From an uncultured Lachnospiraceae bacterium (GTDB taxonomy: Bacteria > Bacillota > Clostridia > Lachnospirales > Lachnospiraceae): a stretch of DNA of 57,778 nt. Location: the NCBI GenBank assembly GCA_947571775.1, contig CANOZK010000013.1, positions 1 to 57,778 of the forward strand, written 5' to 3'. Below, one piece after another: positions 1-7,372 of the stretch (position 1 is its first letter; each line of letters begins with the position of its first letter). The notes beneath the pieces are model-generated. The model saw only the letters and a program-made list of their open reading frames with translations, did no database searches and was not told the origin of the DNA. Both the position numbers and the translations under genes were made by a program.

Positions 1-155
1 CGTGAAGCTAAAACTTGTTTGGTATCTGTGTTTTCTCCCCAATGTTTTTTGTTTATCTGCTTTTTCGGAATATAAATCACTTTACCGTCCACATATTTTT
101 GAATTTGTTCGATTAACTCCTTCGGCAGTAGATTCGTTGAGTTCTGATAGTTCAT
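1..155 (-). CDS. CD3324-family small putative DNA-binding protein, partial (3' end outside window)
   Basis: Reading the minus strand from ATG at 153-155 gives a protein beginning MNYQNSTNLLPKELIEQIQ and continuing with YVDGKVIYIPKK and HWGENTDTKQVLASR before the window edge. This N-terminus matches the small clostridial CD3324 family, related to Mor/helix-turn-helix activators, which I recognise from memory. A perfect AGGAGG lies just upstream at about 163-168, which fixes the start. The family is thought to bind DNA, but no target is known to me. The gene points away from cotJA, so the two do not share a transcript. Confidence 0.6.
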   Translation of the reverse strand, partial: MNYQNSTNLLPKELIEQIQKYVDGKVIYIPKKQINKKHWGENTDTKQVLAS

Positions 156-498
156 TTTGCACCTCCTAAATTGCGGCTTTTAGGATTCGCAAAGGCTACT
201 ATCACCCAAAAACAATTTTACGTGCAATAGCCTTTGCTATGCACAAAACTTATTTCCCATAAATTAAACGCTCCTTTCTACTGGTCAAAGGTTTTTCTCT
301 ACCGTTCTCATATCGAGTTCATATAGAAAGTCTACATTTTTATTATATAGACTCCAACAGATAATAGCAATCATTTTTAAAAAGCTTCCCAAGCAAAAAC
401 ACTCCATTCAAACAGGCGATTCACATCCCATGCCATTTATACATAATATACTAATGTACTTTGGAAATTACTTTTTTATGTATATTGAAAGGAGTATT
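156..498. other. Intergenic region upstream of cotJA with one inverted repeat
   Basis: This 343-bp AT-rich stretch separates the divergent CD3324-type gene and cotJA. It holds a perfect 10-bp inverted repeat, GCAAAGGCTA (189-198) and TAGCCTTTGC (228-237), with a 29-nt spacer. The cotJ operon promoter should lie here. CATAATAT near 450 resembles a sigma-E -10 box, but I could not pair it with a convincing -35. No coding sequence is evident. Confidence 0.4.
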
Positions 499-762
499 AT
501 GGATAGATATGCGATGAACCGCTGTGCCCGACAGCCCTATGGCCAGATGCCCGCACAGCCCAAGCCGAAATGTGAGCCGGCGCCCTGCAAAGAAAAGCAC
601 GAATCCATGTTTGACGGGCTGGACACCCTTCCTTTGGCCATGGGATACGTGCCCTGCCAGAAATTCCGCACCACATTTGAACTCTGCAAGGCCTTTCAGG
701 TAGGGACGATATTCCCAGAACTGTGCAAACCGTTCTGCGGACAAAGGAGGTGCTGTCGATGA
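499..762 (+). CDS. cotJA: Spore coat associated protein CotJA
   Basis: An 87-aa protein starting MDRYAMNRCARQPYG and containing LPLAMGYVPCQKF, the conserved CotJA core, with many Cys and Pro residues. CotJA is a small inner spore coat protein made in the mother cell with CotJB and CotJC. An upstream in-frame ATG exists at 430, but the start at 499 has GGAG 5-8 bases before it and gives the usual family length of about 80-90 aa. Its stop codon overlaps the cotJB start (ATGA at 759-762), so the two are translationally coupled. In Bacillus the operon is under sigma-E. The promoter here is not resolved. Confidence 0.9.
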   Translation: MDRYAMNRCARQPYGQMPAQPKPKCEPAPCKEKHESMFDGLDTLPLAMGYVPCQKFRTTFELCKAFQVGTIFPELCKPFCGQRRCCR

Positions 763-1052
763 ACCACAATCACAACGGGACACAGAACTGCCCTTCCAGA
801 GAAAAACTGCTGCAAATGCTGAATGAATATAGTTTTGCCATCAGCGATATTTTGCTGTACCTCGACACCCATCCCAACTGTGAAAAAGGAATGGAATTTT
901 ATCGGACAAATATCAAGAAGCGCAAAGAATTATTGGGCCTCTATGCAAAAAATTATGGTCCTCTCACCATTGACACAGCAGACGACTGCGCCAGTAAGTC
1001 CTGGGAATGGGTCATGCAGCCATGGCCTTGGGAAAATAAAGGAGGTTGTTAA
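759..1052 (+). CDS. cotJB: Spore coat protein CotJB
   Basis: A 97-aa protein with the CotJB core: EKLLQMLNEYSFAISDILLYLDTHP followed by YGPLTIDTADD and the Trp-rich end SWEWVMQPWPWENKGGC. It is the second gene of the cotJ operon and is needed with CotJA and CotJC for their assembly into the coat. The start at 759 overlaps the cotJA stop and has AAAGGAGG at 743-750. Upstream in-frame starts lie inside cotJA and lack a site of this quality. cotJC begins 6 bases after the stop, with AGGAGG at its end. Confidence 0.92.
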   Translation: MNHNHNGTQNCPSREKLLQMLNEYSFAISDILLYLDTHPNCEKGMEFYRTNIKKRKELLGLYAKNYGPLTIDTADDCASKSWEWVMQPWPWENKGGC

Positions 1053-1058
1053 TTCGTT

Positions 1059-1316
1059 ATGTGGAATTATGAAAAAAGATTACAATATCCCGTAAACATT
1101 AAGACGCCCAACGCGAAAGTCGCACAGTTTATTATGAGCCAATATGGCGGGCCGGACGGAGAAATCAACGCGTCCCTGCGTTATCTCTCCCAACGTTTCA
1201 CAGCTCCTAATCGTGTTTGTATGGGTGTACTCAACGATATAGGTAGAGAAGCCCCTGAAATGTTCCGTTTCAGGGAGTGTCGATTTTTTCTTTTGCAGCT
1301 GTGTAGCTCCATTTAA
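1059..1316 (+). pseudogene. cotJC: cotJC 5' part (codons 1-62), interrupted by the skin-like element
   Basis: Residues 1-62, from MWNYEKRLQYPVNIKTPNAK to GVLNDIG, are the N-terminal part of CotJC, a manganese-catalase-like spore coat protein. They include predicted Mn ligand Glu35. After GGT at 1242-1244 the frame enters unrelated element DNA and adds 23 foreign residues before a stop at 1316. Without the rest it lacks four of the five predicted metal ligands and should be inactive. The missing 142 codons lie 24.35 kb away at 25597-26025. Joining at GGTA restores NDIGTEELAHLEMV and a 615-nt frame (204 aa plus stop). This looks like a reversible interruption rather than decay, because both halves are otherwise intact. 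Confidence 0.93.
1231..1281. other. Left junction of the element (attL-like)
   Basis: cotJC sequence ends at GGTA (1242-1245). To its right, within the element, lies the arm GAAATGTTCC (1257-1266). Its exact inverse, GGAACATTTC, lies inside the right junction at 25571-25580. In the excised circle these arms would flank the core symmetrically, about 14-23 bases from a central GG, which suits the zinc-domain contact of a large serine recombinase attP site. CCCTGAAA and TTTCAGGG (1253-1275) also form a hairpin that overlaps the recombinase stop codon. Confidence 0.75.
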
Positions 1317-2886
1317 AGGGAAGTAAATTTAAATATACATCCATATGGTCTTTGTCATTCACAACTATTTTATCTAAAATTTCTTTGTAAAACTCGTCGT
1401 CATATTCCACGCCATTTACAAGCTCGTTTACTGTCTTTGTCATTTCATCGACAAGCTTCTGCTGCTGGCTAAGCGTTTCTTTTTGTTTATCAGTATTGTC
1501 TATAACGGATAGCAGCTCGGAAATTTCATTCTCGCATTTCGCTCTTTCTGCTGCAAATTCATCTCTGGTCAGATCGCCGGATATATAAAGGTCTATGAGA
1601 TTGGTGCGTTTTTCTTCAATAGTCTTCATCTGTAATCTCAAGTTGTCGTCCTCTGTGTCTGTAACATCAGAAGAAATGATAGATTTGATCATAGCAAGCA
1701 AATTACCCGCAATTTTCTCTTTATTGTATTTCAAACTCTTCGTGACAAGACACATGATATGGATCGCGTCTTCATTCCGTATACTCCGTCCTGTGCAGCC
1801 GACTTTGTTTCCCGCTTTGTCAATGTGGGGGCTTCCATGTTTGGCGGCTTCCTTACAACGCCAGGCTTTGTATCGGCTTTTGTCTTTTCGCGTCTTATAC
1901 CTTGCTACATAACTCGAACCGCAGCATCCGCATTTGATTTTACCAGAAAAAGAATATCGGTTGCTATATTTTGCTTTTCCCTCCTGTGAGAGGGAACGCT
2001 CGTCTAAAATGTGGTTCGCTTCGTCGAACATTTCACGGGATATAATAGGCTCGTGATGGTCTTTGATAATGATAAATTCCTCTTGTCCAAGGTTTGCTTT
2101 TTTTTCATGAGAAAGAAAATCGGGGGTGTAGGTTTTCTTCTGTACCAAATCGCCGCAGTATTTTTCATTTCGGAGAATTCGGAGAATTACCGTATTTTGC
2201 CATTCCTTTGTACACCGCATAGATTGTATTCCTGCTTCCCGAAGTTCACGGGCGATGACATGGGTTCCTTTTTTCTCATTGACAAATTTATGGAAGATAA
2301 GGCGGACGATTTCTGCGCCTTCCTCGTTGATATGCATTTTACCATTTTTCACATCATAGCCAAGCATACTCCGTCCGAACACAACACCCTGCTCCATTTG
2401 GCGTTTCTGCCCCCACTTGACACGCTCAGAAGTCTTGCGGCTTTCCTCCTGCGCAATCGAAGACATAATGGCAAGACGAAGCTCCGCATCGCCGTCCAAA
2501 GTGTTGATATTGTCATTCATGAAAATAACGCCTACGCCGTGCTTTTTAAGGTCGCGTGTGTAGTAGATGCTGTCAAGGGTATTCCTCGCAAAACGGGAGA
2601 TCTCTTTTGTGATAATCAAATCAAAATCGCCGTTCTTGGCACACGCAATCATGCGGTTAAATTCTTTCCGTTTTTTTGTATTTGTGCCAGAAATGCCTTC
2701 GTCTGCGAATATCCCATAAAGCTCCCAATCAGGATTGTGCTCAATGTACTGCTTAAAGTAACGCTGCTGGCTTTCAAAGGAATTGGCTTGGTCTTCATTG
2801 TCGGTAGAAACACGGCAGTACGCCGCCACACGCTTTTTCTTGTCTATAATTTTCCGCTCTTGGTTTGAGCATTCGTATCTATTCAT
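1270..2886 (-). CDS. Large serine recombinase (site-specific integrase/excisionase of the element)
   Basis: A 538-aa recombinase of the SpoIVCA/TnpX type. The N-terminal resolvase domain has the catalytic serine in YCRVSTDNEDQ (Ser27), followed by the ISRFARN and SSIAQEESR motifs. A recombinase domain spans about 170-290, then a zinc ribbon with Cys319, Cys321/322, Cys344 and Cys364, and a coiled-coil region at about 405-490. Length and domain order are complete. GGAGAGGAG precedes the ATG. The stop codon lies about 25 bp from the crossover point in cotJC, as expected for a gene beside its own attP. It should catalyse excision and integration between attB in cotJC and attP. A 68-aa ORF lies upstream on the same strand. 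Confidence 0.95.
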   Translation of the reverse strand: MNRYECSNQERKIIDKKKRVAAYCRVSTDNEDQANSFESQQRYFKQYIEHNPDWELYGIFADEGISGTNTKKRKEFNRMIACAKNGDFDLIITKEISRFARNTLDSIYYTRDLKKHGVGVIFMNDNINTLDGDAELRLAIMSSIAQEESRKTSERVKWGQKRQMEQGVVFGRSMLGYDVKNGKMHINEEGAEIVRLIFHKFVNEKKGTHVIARELREAGIQSMRCTKEWQNTVILRILRNEKYCGDLVQKKTYTPDFLSHEKKANLGQEEFIIIKDHHEPIISREMFDEANHILDERSLSQEGKAKYSNRYSFSGKIKCGCCGSSYVARYKTRKDKSRYKAWRCKEAAKHGSPHIDKAGNKVGCTGRSIRNEDAIHIMCLVTKSLKYNKEKIAGNLLAMIKSIISSDVTDTEDDNLRLQMKTIEEKRTNLIDLYISGDLTRDEFAAERAKCENEISELLSVIDNTDKQKETLSQQQKLVDEMTKTVNELVNGVEYDDEFYKEILDKIVVNDKDHMDVYLNLLPFKWSYTAAKEKIDTP

Positions 2887-2933
2887 TACGATGCACTCCT
2901 CTCCTTATTTATCGCCCATTTTTTATATACAAA

Positions 2934-2962
2934 AACGCCAAGCGTTTATGCCAGGCGTTGTT
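2934..2962 (-). terminator. Hairpin at the end of the 68-aa ORF
   Basis: On the minus strand AACGCC and GGCGTT form a 6-bp stem followed by a short T run. It overlaps the stop codon of the small ORF and lies 48 bases before the recombinase start. It could be a weak terminator or attenuator between the two genes. Confidence 0.4.
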
Positions 2963-3152
2963 TTCTCCGATTTAAACAGTACTGTTTTTCAAGCTCAAGT
3001 AAACAGCGTTCCCGCTGCGATGCAGTCAATAAATTTCGTTTTTCCAATGACAAAAGAATTGCCCTTTGAATATTCATAAGAAACGCTGCGTGTTCCTGCT
3101 CGTTCAGTTCTGGAACGGGCTCGCCGATATAGACAAATTCTCTGTGTTTCAC
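2946..3152 (-). CDS. Small protein upstream of the recombinase; possible recombination directionality factor or regulator
   Basis: A 68-aa protein starting with GTG (3150-3152), preceded by GAGGGAGGTG. It has PVPELNEQEHAAFLMNIQRAI, then a helical segment with LLTASQRERCLLELEKQY and a basic tail RRKQRLA. Similar short ORFs, some called SHOCT-like, precede serine recombinases in clostridial elements, as far as I recall. I do not recognise a defined family. Its size, basic tail and position make it a candidate excision factor, as small proteins such as SprB are for SPbeta. That role is inference only. Confidence 0.55.
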   Translation of the reverse strand: MKHREFVYIGEPVPELNEQEHAAFLMNIQRAILLSLEKRNLLTASQRERCLLELEKQYCLNRRKQRLA

Positions 3153-3176
3153 GTAACAAACACCTCCCTCGTGTTC

Positions 3177-3206
3177 ACTATATGAGCCGATGATTGTACC
3201 ATATAA
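3177..3206 (-). promoter_or_regulatory. Candidate promoter for the small ORF and recombinase (sigma-E-like)
   Basis: On the minus strand TTATAT, 17 bases, then CATATAGT matches the sigma-E pattern ATA-N16-18-CATACAAT at six of eight -10 positions. It ends about 24 bases before the start codon at 3152. An overlapping TGGTACAAT could instead be an extended sigma-A -10 box. A mother-cell promoter would fit excision during sporulation, but the match is modest. Confidence 0.35.
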
Positions 3207-3264
3207 CGAGAGAGCAATCTTTTTTGAGTACGAGAGTGCGTTTGAAAAATGCTTTATCTTCCGT

Positions 3265-3311
3265 AGAAAAATAACGCCCGACGAGAGTTGCTACATACTC
3301 CCGCAGGCGTT
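3265..3311 (-). terminator. Hairpin downstream of the DUF4405 gene
   Basis: On the minus strand AACGCC (3311-3306) pairs with GGCGTT (3278-3273) and is followed by ATTTTTC. It sits about 90 bases after the stop of the DUF4405 gene and has the same stem sequence as the hairpin at 2934-2962. Confidence 0.45.
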
Positions 3312-3397
3312 GTTTGTCAATCGTATATTTTCGGACGTATTTTGTAGATATATGTTTTTAACACACAGATATTGCTGTTATATCATGTCCTATGTCA

Positions 3398-4078
3398 CTA
3401 TAAAAGCTCCTTCTTTTTCTGGAATTTCGCCCATCTTGAGAGATAATGCCCACACCATACAAATAAAGCAAGGACTGCTGTGTAGTCTGCTAGAAAAAAT
3501 GCCAAAGGTTCATCAAAATCGAAAAATACGAATTGATTTTTAAGAATCATATATTCCCCAATCCCTCTTTTTACAAAGGCATACGCTCCATAAGCCGCTG
3601 CCAGGAAAGCGGCTATCCGCAATATCCATATGTGAACGACCGGCGTCTTTTTCAGATGCTTTTTCACCATTCCCATCACCCTGTTCCAATGCACCCCCAG
3701 ATGTAGGGAAAGGAACGTAAATCCCCAATATGCTGAAACCATATGCAGTTTTCTCGCAAAAGAACGACCTCCTGTGATGGGAAGGAATGCAAGCGCATGG
3801 CGGGAGAGGATAACGCCGCTTAATACGGAACCTAGCATCGCAATAAAAACACAAATGACAAAAGTTGTCTGCAAGATAGAAAAAAGCGTATATCTCCTTT
3901 TGAAAATATTTTCAATCCACTTTCGATTCCATATGTGGTGCAATATAAAAAGGACAAACAGGAAAAGCCCAAGCCATTCATGGACGGCTTGGCCGACAAG
4001 CTCATAAGTCATCAGAACAATCAAAACCGCCGTCATGCAAAAATCGGTCACCACTTTCAAGACTACGCTGCGTTTCAC
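3398..4078 (-). CDS. DUF4405 membrane protein (cytochrome b561-like, possible haem-binding)
   Basis: A 226-aa integral membrane protein starting with GTG at 4076-4078, with GGAGGG just upstream. It has about five hydrophobic segments and His-rich positions typical of the DUF4405 family: VHEWLGLFLFVLFILHH near residues 33-48 and ARKLHMVSAYWGF with LHLGVHW near 108-130. Paired helix histidines suggest haem b binding, as in cytochrome b561 or ferric reductase-like proteins. It lies next to several exported flavodoxin-domain proteins, so a role in moving electrons across the membrane to extracytoplasmic flavoproteins is a reasonable inference. Confidence 0.75.
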   Translation of the reverse strand: MKRSVVLKVVTDFCMTAVLIVLMTYELVGQAVHEWLGLFLFVLFILHHIWNRKWIENIFKRRYTLFSILQTTFVICVFIAMLGSVLSGVILSRHALAFLPITGGRSFARKLHMVSAYWGFTFLSLHLGVHWNRVMGMVKKHLKKTPVVHIWILRIAAFLAAAYGAYAFVKRGIGEYMILKNQFVFFDFDEPLAFFLADYTAVLALFVWCGHYLSRWAKFQKKKELL

Positions 4079-4090
4079 AAAAACCCTCCT

Positions 4091-4294
4091 TTAGTAGTCA
4101 ATTTCATCCAGCCAGCTTGACACATCATCCGCCGCATTTGGCACGTCTCTTTCATTCACGGTAAATCCGTCTGCAATAACTGTTGCTTGCGGCTCAAGTT
4201 CCTGAATCGTTCCAATCGTCCCGGAAAAACGGCTTCCGTTATGAACGTTAAATGGAACTATTGTCTTTCCCGAAAAATCATATTCATCAAAATC
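4091..4294 (-). pseudogene. C-terminal flavodoxin fragment
   Basis: Minus-strand translation gives DFDEYDFSGKTIVPFNVHNG, then SRFSGTIGTIQELEPQ and an end at WLDEIDY. This matches the last third of the flavodoxin lipoproteins in the same cluster (compare FLEEYDFSGKTIIPFVTHGG). It has no start codon and no FMN phosphate loop. It continues in the same frame directly after the TGA stop of the preceding 723-aa gene, so it is the remnant of a second flavodoxin gene joined there by deletion. It ends 13 bases before the DUF4405 gene. Confidence 0.75.
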
Positions 4295-6466
4295 TCAAAA
4301 AATTGAGAGAAAAGAATTTGATTCTTCCGGCCGCATTACCGTATCTGCTATATAAGAACGGATTGTCTCATTGTCTTTTGAAAATATACCGTCGTCCACG
4401 ACCGCCTCTCCCGCACACTCTTTCACAAACGCCACGGATTGGGCATATTGCGATGTATCCATAGAAGCCGACTGTGAAACAGGGTAAATATATTTTCCAC
4501 TGAAATCATAGCTTTCCAGGAACGTCCCCACTGTCATAGGTGCAGTACGCCACCAGATGGGATAACACAATACAATCCTGTCATATTGTTTGATAGAATC
4601 CAGCGAATTCTTAATTGGCGGCCTCGCGTTATTGTCCGCCTCGTCTTTTGCTTCTCCATATGCAACCTCGTTATAATTGTCGCTGTACGGCGTTTCCCGT
4701 TCGATACGGAAGGAATCGGCTCCTGTCTGTTCTAAGATATTTGCCGCAATCCTTTCACTTGTCCCGCTCCACGAAAAATAAGCTACCAGTATTTTTCCTG
4801 ATCCTGGATCCTTCGGTTCTTCTGGATTTTCTGGCTCTTCCGGTTGTTCGGAAGCGGGTTCTACTGTTACGGCACAAGCTGCATAAATATCATTATCTGC
4901 GGATGCTGTAATGACTGCTGTTCCCTCTACCACTGCCCTTACCGTTCCATCATCGGAAACCGTGGCCACTGCCTGGTCGGAAGATGACCACCGGATTGCC
5001 TTATTTGTTGCATTGGATGGATTCACTGTGGCAATAAGACTTTCTTCTTCTCCCTGCTTTAAGTTAAGCTGCGACTTATTTAATGTCACACTGGCGACAG
5101 GTATTGTGCTGTCTTCTACTTTAATGGTACAAGAAGCCGTTTTCCCGGAACCATCTGCTGCCGTTACCCTGATTTTTGCCGTTCCGGCAGAAACAGCACG
5201 GATCACACCTTTTTTGCTTACGGTTGCCACTCTGCTGTTGCTGCTTTCATAGGACACCTTTTTCACTGACGCTTTTTGAGGAGATATGGTTGTTTCTAAT
5301 GTAAATTTTTGTCCTGTTTTTAGAGAAACCAACTTCTTGTTTAACTTAATGTTGCTTACCAGCGTTCTAACGGTAATCCGGCTTCGCGCCTTTATTTTCG
5401 TTCCCTTGATCCTTGCCGTAATGGTGGCTTTGCCATTCTTTTTTGCGGTAACTTTTCCATTTTTAGACACGGAGGCAATCTTCGGATTGCTACTTTTCCA
5501 TTCCACACCCTTCTTTTTTGCCGCTTTATTCAAGGTTGCTTTCAATTTCACGGTTTTTCCTTTTTCCAAAGTATAATCAGATTTACTTAACGTGATGGAA
5601 ACCGTTTGATTTTTTGTTGTTTCCTCCCTTGATGCAAACAGCCATCCCATAATTTCCGTATCCTGGCAAAACAGGCTTCCCCCGCTGTGCTGGTATGTAA
5701 CCCCTGTTCCTTTAAAATAAGAACCGCCCTTTACATCCAACACCAGAAGCTCCTCTATTTCTTTCTCGGACAAACCTTCTTTCTGATAGAGGTCATGCAG
5801 CTTTCGGTAAGTATTTTGAAATGGCTCAGATGTGTAATATTCATCGTTCTCGCCAATCACAAAGTAAACCGGCGTCTTTGCTTTTACCACTGGTTCATAC
5901 TTTCCATCCCACTGAGAACTGCACATGAGCGCCCTGGTGAATAGCTCTGGACGCTTTTCCAGAATAAGCGACAGCGTTTCACCTCCGCCGGAATAACCAT
6001 TTATGTACACATCAGCGGGATCAATGGAATAATTATCCAGAAAATACTCTACCAGCGCAATCGTCTGATCCGCAGAGGTTTCCCCCCAATCATCCAGCTG
6101 CGGCGCAAGGATAACCATATCTTTGTTGTATTTTTTTGCCTCAAACGCGAAATCCTCCGTCTTAAGATTTTCCGCCACCCCCTGAAAATACAAACCTTGG
6201 TATCCTGGAAGCGTTACATATAGCGCCATTTTCTTTTGCCCATCATAAGAATCTGGCACATATACATGATAATGGATATCTCCATTTTTTAGGGAATGAA
6301 GAACATTATCTATCTGGAAATTGCGATAATAACTTTTTCCCTGTGTGACAGTCGCCTTGTCCGCTTTTGCAAAAATAGGGCTTTGAAAGCACCAAATCAT
6401 GATGCAAAAAGCCAGGACTGTTATCACAAAGTTGAATTTTCTTTTATTTCTCATTCTTTTTAACAC
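4295..6466 (-). CDS. Secreted esterase-like alpha/beta hydrolase with three Big_2 domains and a C-terminal flavodoxin domain
   Basis: A 723-aa protein with an N-terminal signal sequence (residues 1-33, ending SPIFAKA). Residues about 45-280 form an alpha/beta hydrolase of the esterase/depolymerase type with nucleophile motif GYSGGG (Ser159). Three Ig-like Big_2 domains follow at about 287-367, 369-451 and 456-535, each with the SSNP/VATVS pattern. A Pro/Glu linker (540-556) leads to a flavodoxin domain (about 558-715) that begins ILVAYFSWSGTSERIA, an FMN phosphate loop. The fusion of hydrolase, Big_2 and flavodoxin on an exported protein is unusual and may result from gene joining. Neighbouring genes encode exported flavodoxins, which supports an extracytoplasmic flavin role. 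Confidence 0.85.
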   Translation of the reverse strand: MLKRMRNKRKFNFVITVLAFCIMIWCFQSPIFAKADKATVTQGKSYYRNFQIDNVLHSLKNGDIHYHVYVPDSYDGQKKMALYVTLPGYQGLYFQGVAENLKTEDFAFEAKKYNKDMVILAPQLDDWGETSADQTIALVEYFLDNYSIDPADVYINGYSGGGETLSLILEKRPELFTRALMCSSQWDGKYEPVVKAKTPVYFVIGENDEYYTSEPFQNTYRKLHDLYQKEGLSEKEIEELLVLDVKGGSYFKGTGVTYQHSGGSLFCQDTEIMGWLFASREETTKNQTVSITLSKSDYTLEKGKTVKLKATLNKAAKKKGVEWKSSNPKIASVSKNGKVTAKKNGKATITARIKGTKIKARSRITVRTLVSNIKLNKKLVSLKTGQKFTLETTISPQKASVKKVSYESSNSRVATVSKKGVIRAVSAGTAKIRVTAADGSGKTASCTIKVEDSTIPVASVTLNKSQLNLKQGEEESLIATVNPSNATNKAIRWSSSDQAVATVSDDGTVRAVVEGTAVITASADNDIYAACAVTVEPASEQPEEPENPEEPKDPGSGKILVAYFSWSGTSERIAANILEQTGADSFRIERETPYSDNYNEVAYGEAKDEADNNARPPIKNSLDSIKQYDRIVLCYPIWWRTAPMTVGTFLESYDFSGKYIYPVSQSASMDTSQYAQSVAFVKECAGEAVVDDGIFSKDNETIRSYIADTVMRPEESNSFLSIF

Positions 6467-6474
6467 CTTCTTTT

Positions 6475-6774
6475 TTAACGCATAGACTCTTTTATCATTT
6501 GTGTGATTTCTTCCTGTTTCAGCACAGAATTTATGGGAATCTGGCGGATACGATCTTCGTCCACACTCCCGTCAAAGTACATATCAATCCCCATCTCTTC
6601 AAACAGCGCGATCAGACTTTTTCGGTAAACAGAACCAAACAACGTCTCTGGGATAAATTCCACTTCATAAATATCATAACTGTAATTTTTCACTTTTCCA
6701 ATTCCAAGCCTTCCAGACGTCGCAATCGCTGCTCCATATTCAATATCCGCCCTCTCACGGGAGGATTTGTTCAT
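6475..6774 (-). CDS. Unrecognised 99-aa protein
   Basis: The protein runs from MNKSSRERADIEYGAAIATSGRLGIG to ITQMIKESMR. It has no signal peptide or membrane segment. The middle (YDIYEVEFIPETLFGSVYRK) looks like a structured alpha/beta domain. It ends 8 bases before the 723-aa gene. Its start at 6772-6774 lacks a strong ribosome binding site in the bases just upstream, and neighbouring ORFs are truncated, so it may be a fragment of a larger gene. I do not recognise a family. Confidence 0.4.
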   Translation of the reverse strand: MNKSSRERADIEYGAAIATSGRLGIGKVKNYSYDIYEVEFIPETLFGSVYRKSLIALFEEMGIDMYFDGSVDEDRIRQIPINSVLKQEEITQMIKESMR

Positions 6775-6831
6775 TTTCGCTTAGACAGTTCCTATATGTC
6801 CATGCATATATTCCCATTGTTGCAGGAAAAT

Positions 6832-7116
6832 TCAAACGCTTTTTCCGAGTTCTTTCGTCTCGCTTTTGTCCATCGCCATTCCGGCATATTCCATTCCATA
6901 GAGTTTTGCAAAACGTTTCATTGTATATTCTTTCGCTTCTTTCATCTTCGCAATGATCTCGTCAAGCTGGTCATCCCCGAATGTCTGTCCGTAACTACCA
7001 ATCCTGTAATCTGTCAGGTTCAGTGTTTCGTATTCTTTCCCTTCCAAAAGCGTTTCGGCCAGCGCGGCCGTATTTCCATTTTTATTCGGACTTCCATTGA
7101 TAAATAAAATCTTCAC
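6832..7116 (-). pseudogene. Truncated NADPH-dependent FMN reductase/flavodoxin-family protein
   Basis: A 94-aa product starting GTG at 7114-7116, preceded by GAGGAAATC. It begins KILFINGSPNKNGNTAAL, the phosphate-binding loop of NADPH-dependent FMN reductases, then passes TFGDDQLDEIIAKMKEA. It then jumps to KEYTMKRFAKLYGMEYAGM, which looks like the family's C-terminal end. The usual length is about 170-200 aa and the central substrate and flavin region is missing, so this is an internal in-frame deletion. It may be made but is unlikely to work as a reductase. Confidence 0.65.
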
Positions 7117-7142
7117 TTTGATTTCCTCCTCATTTTCACATA

Positions 7143-7345
7143 TTAATTTTTCCAAATCCAGATCCATCCATTGTAAATATACTGCATGGCAGCTTCACCA
7201 TCATGCATGTTTCCTTCCTGCACTCGATATGCAAGATTTCCGTCCGATTCCGTACCAGAGACGACAAAGATTCCATCCGGCGCATGGAGCATCGCCTCAA
7301 TTTGGCCGGAAAATCCCGTATAAGCAAAATCTTTTGTGACGGTTC
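7143..7345 (-). pseudogene. Frameshifted remnant of a small protein
   Basis: Between the flavodoxin lipoprotein and the truncated FMN reductase, one minus-strand frame reads KDFAYTGFSGQIEAMLHAPD and on to DGEAAMQYIYNGWIWIWKN before TAA at 7143-7145. The only ATG with a binding site (AGAGGAAATTCCAGATG) is in another frame that stops after 19 codons. This suggests a frameshift in a former gene of about 65 codons. The family is not recognised. Confidence 0.35.
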
Positions 7346-7372
7346 AAAATATCCATCTGGAATTTCCTCTGT

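Noticed and set aside
189..237. Inverted repeat GCAAAGGCTA/TAGCCTTTGC as a transposon end or MITE
   Set aside because: No target duplication or second copy was seen in the window. It is better left as a possible operator or hairpin.
430..498. sigma-E promoter for cotJA
   Set aside because: CATAATAT near 450 resembles a -10 box, but no ATA-type -35 is found at 16-18 bases upstream, so I did not call it.
2030..2040. Another GAACATTTC within the recombinase gene, like the att arms
   Set aside because: It encodes EMFDE in the recombinase reading frame, lacks the adjacent core TGGGT at the right spacing, and is best explained by coding sequence.
1759..2868. Long open frames on the plus strand opposite the recombinase
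   Set aside because: They mirror the codons of the recombinase, have no ribosome binding sites, and show no recognisable protein features.
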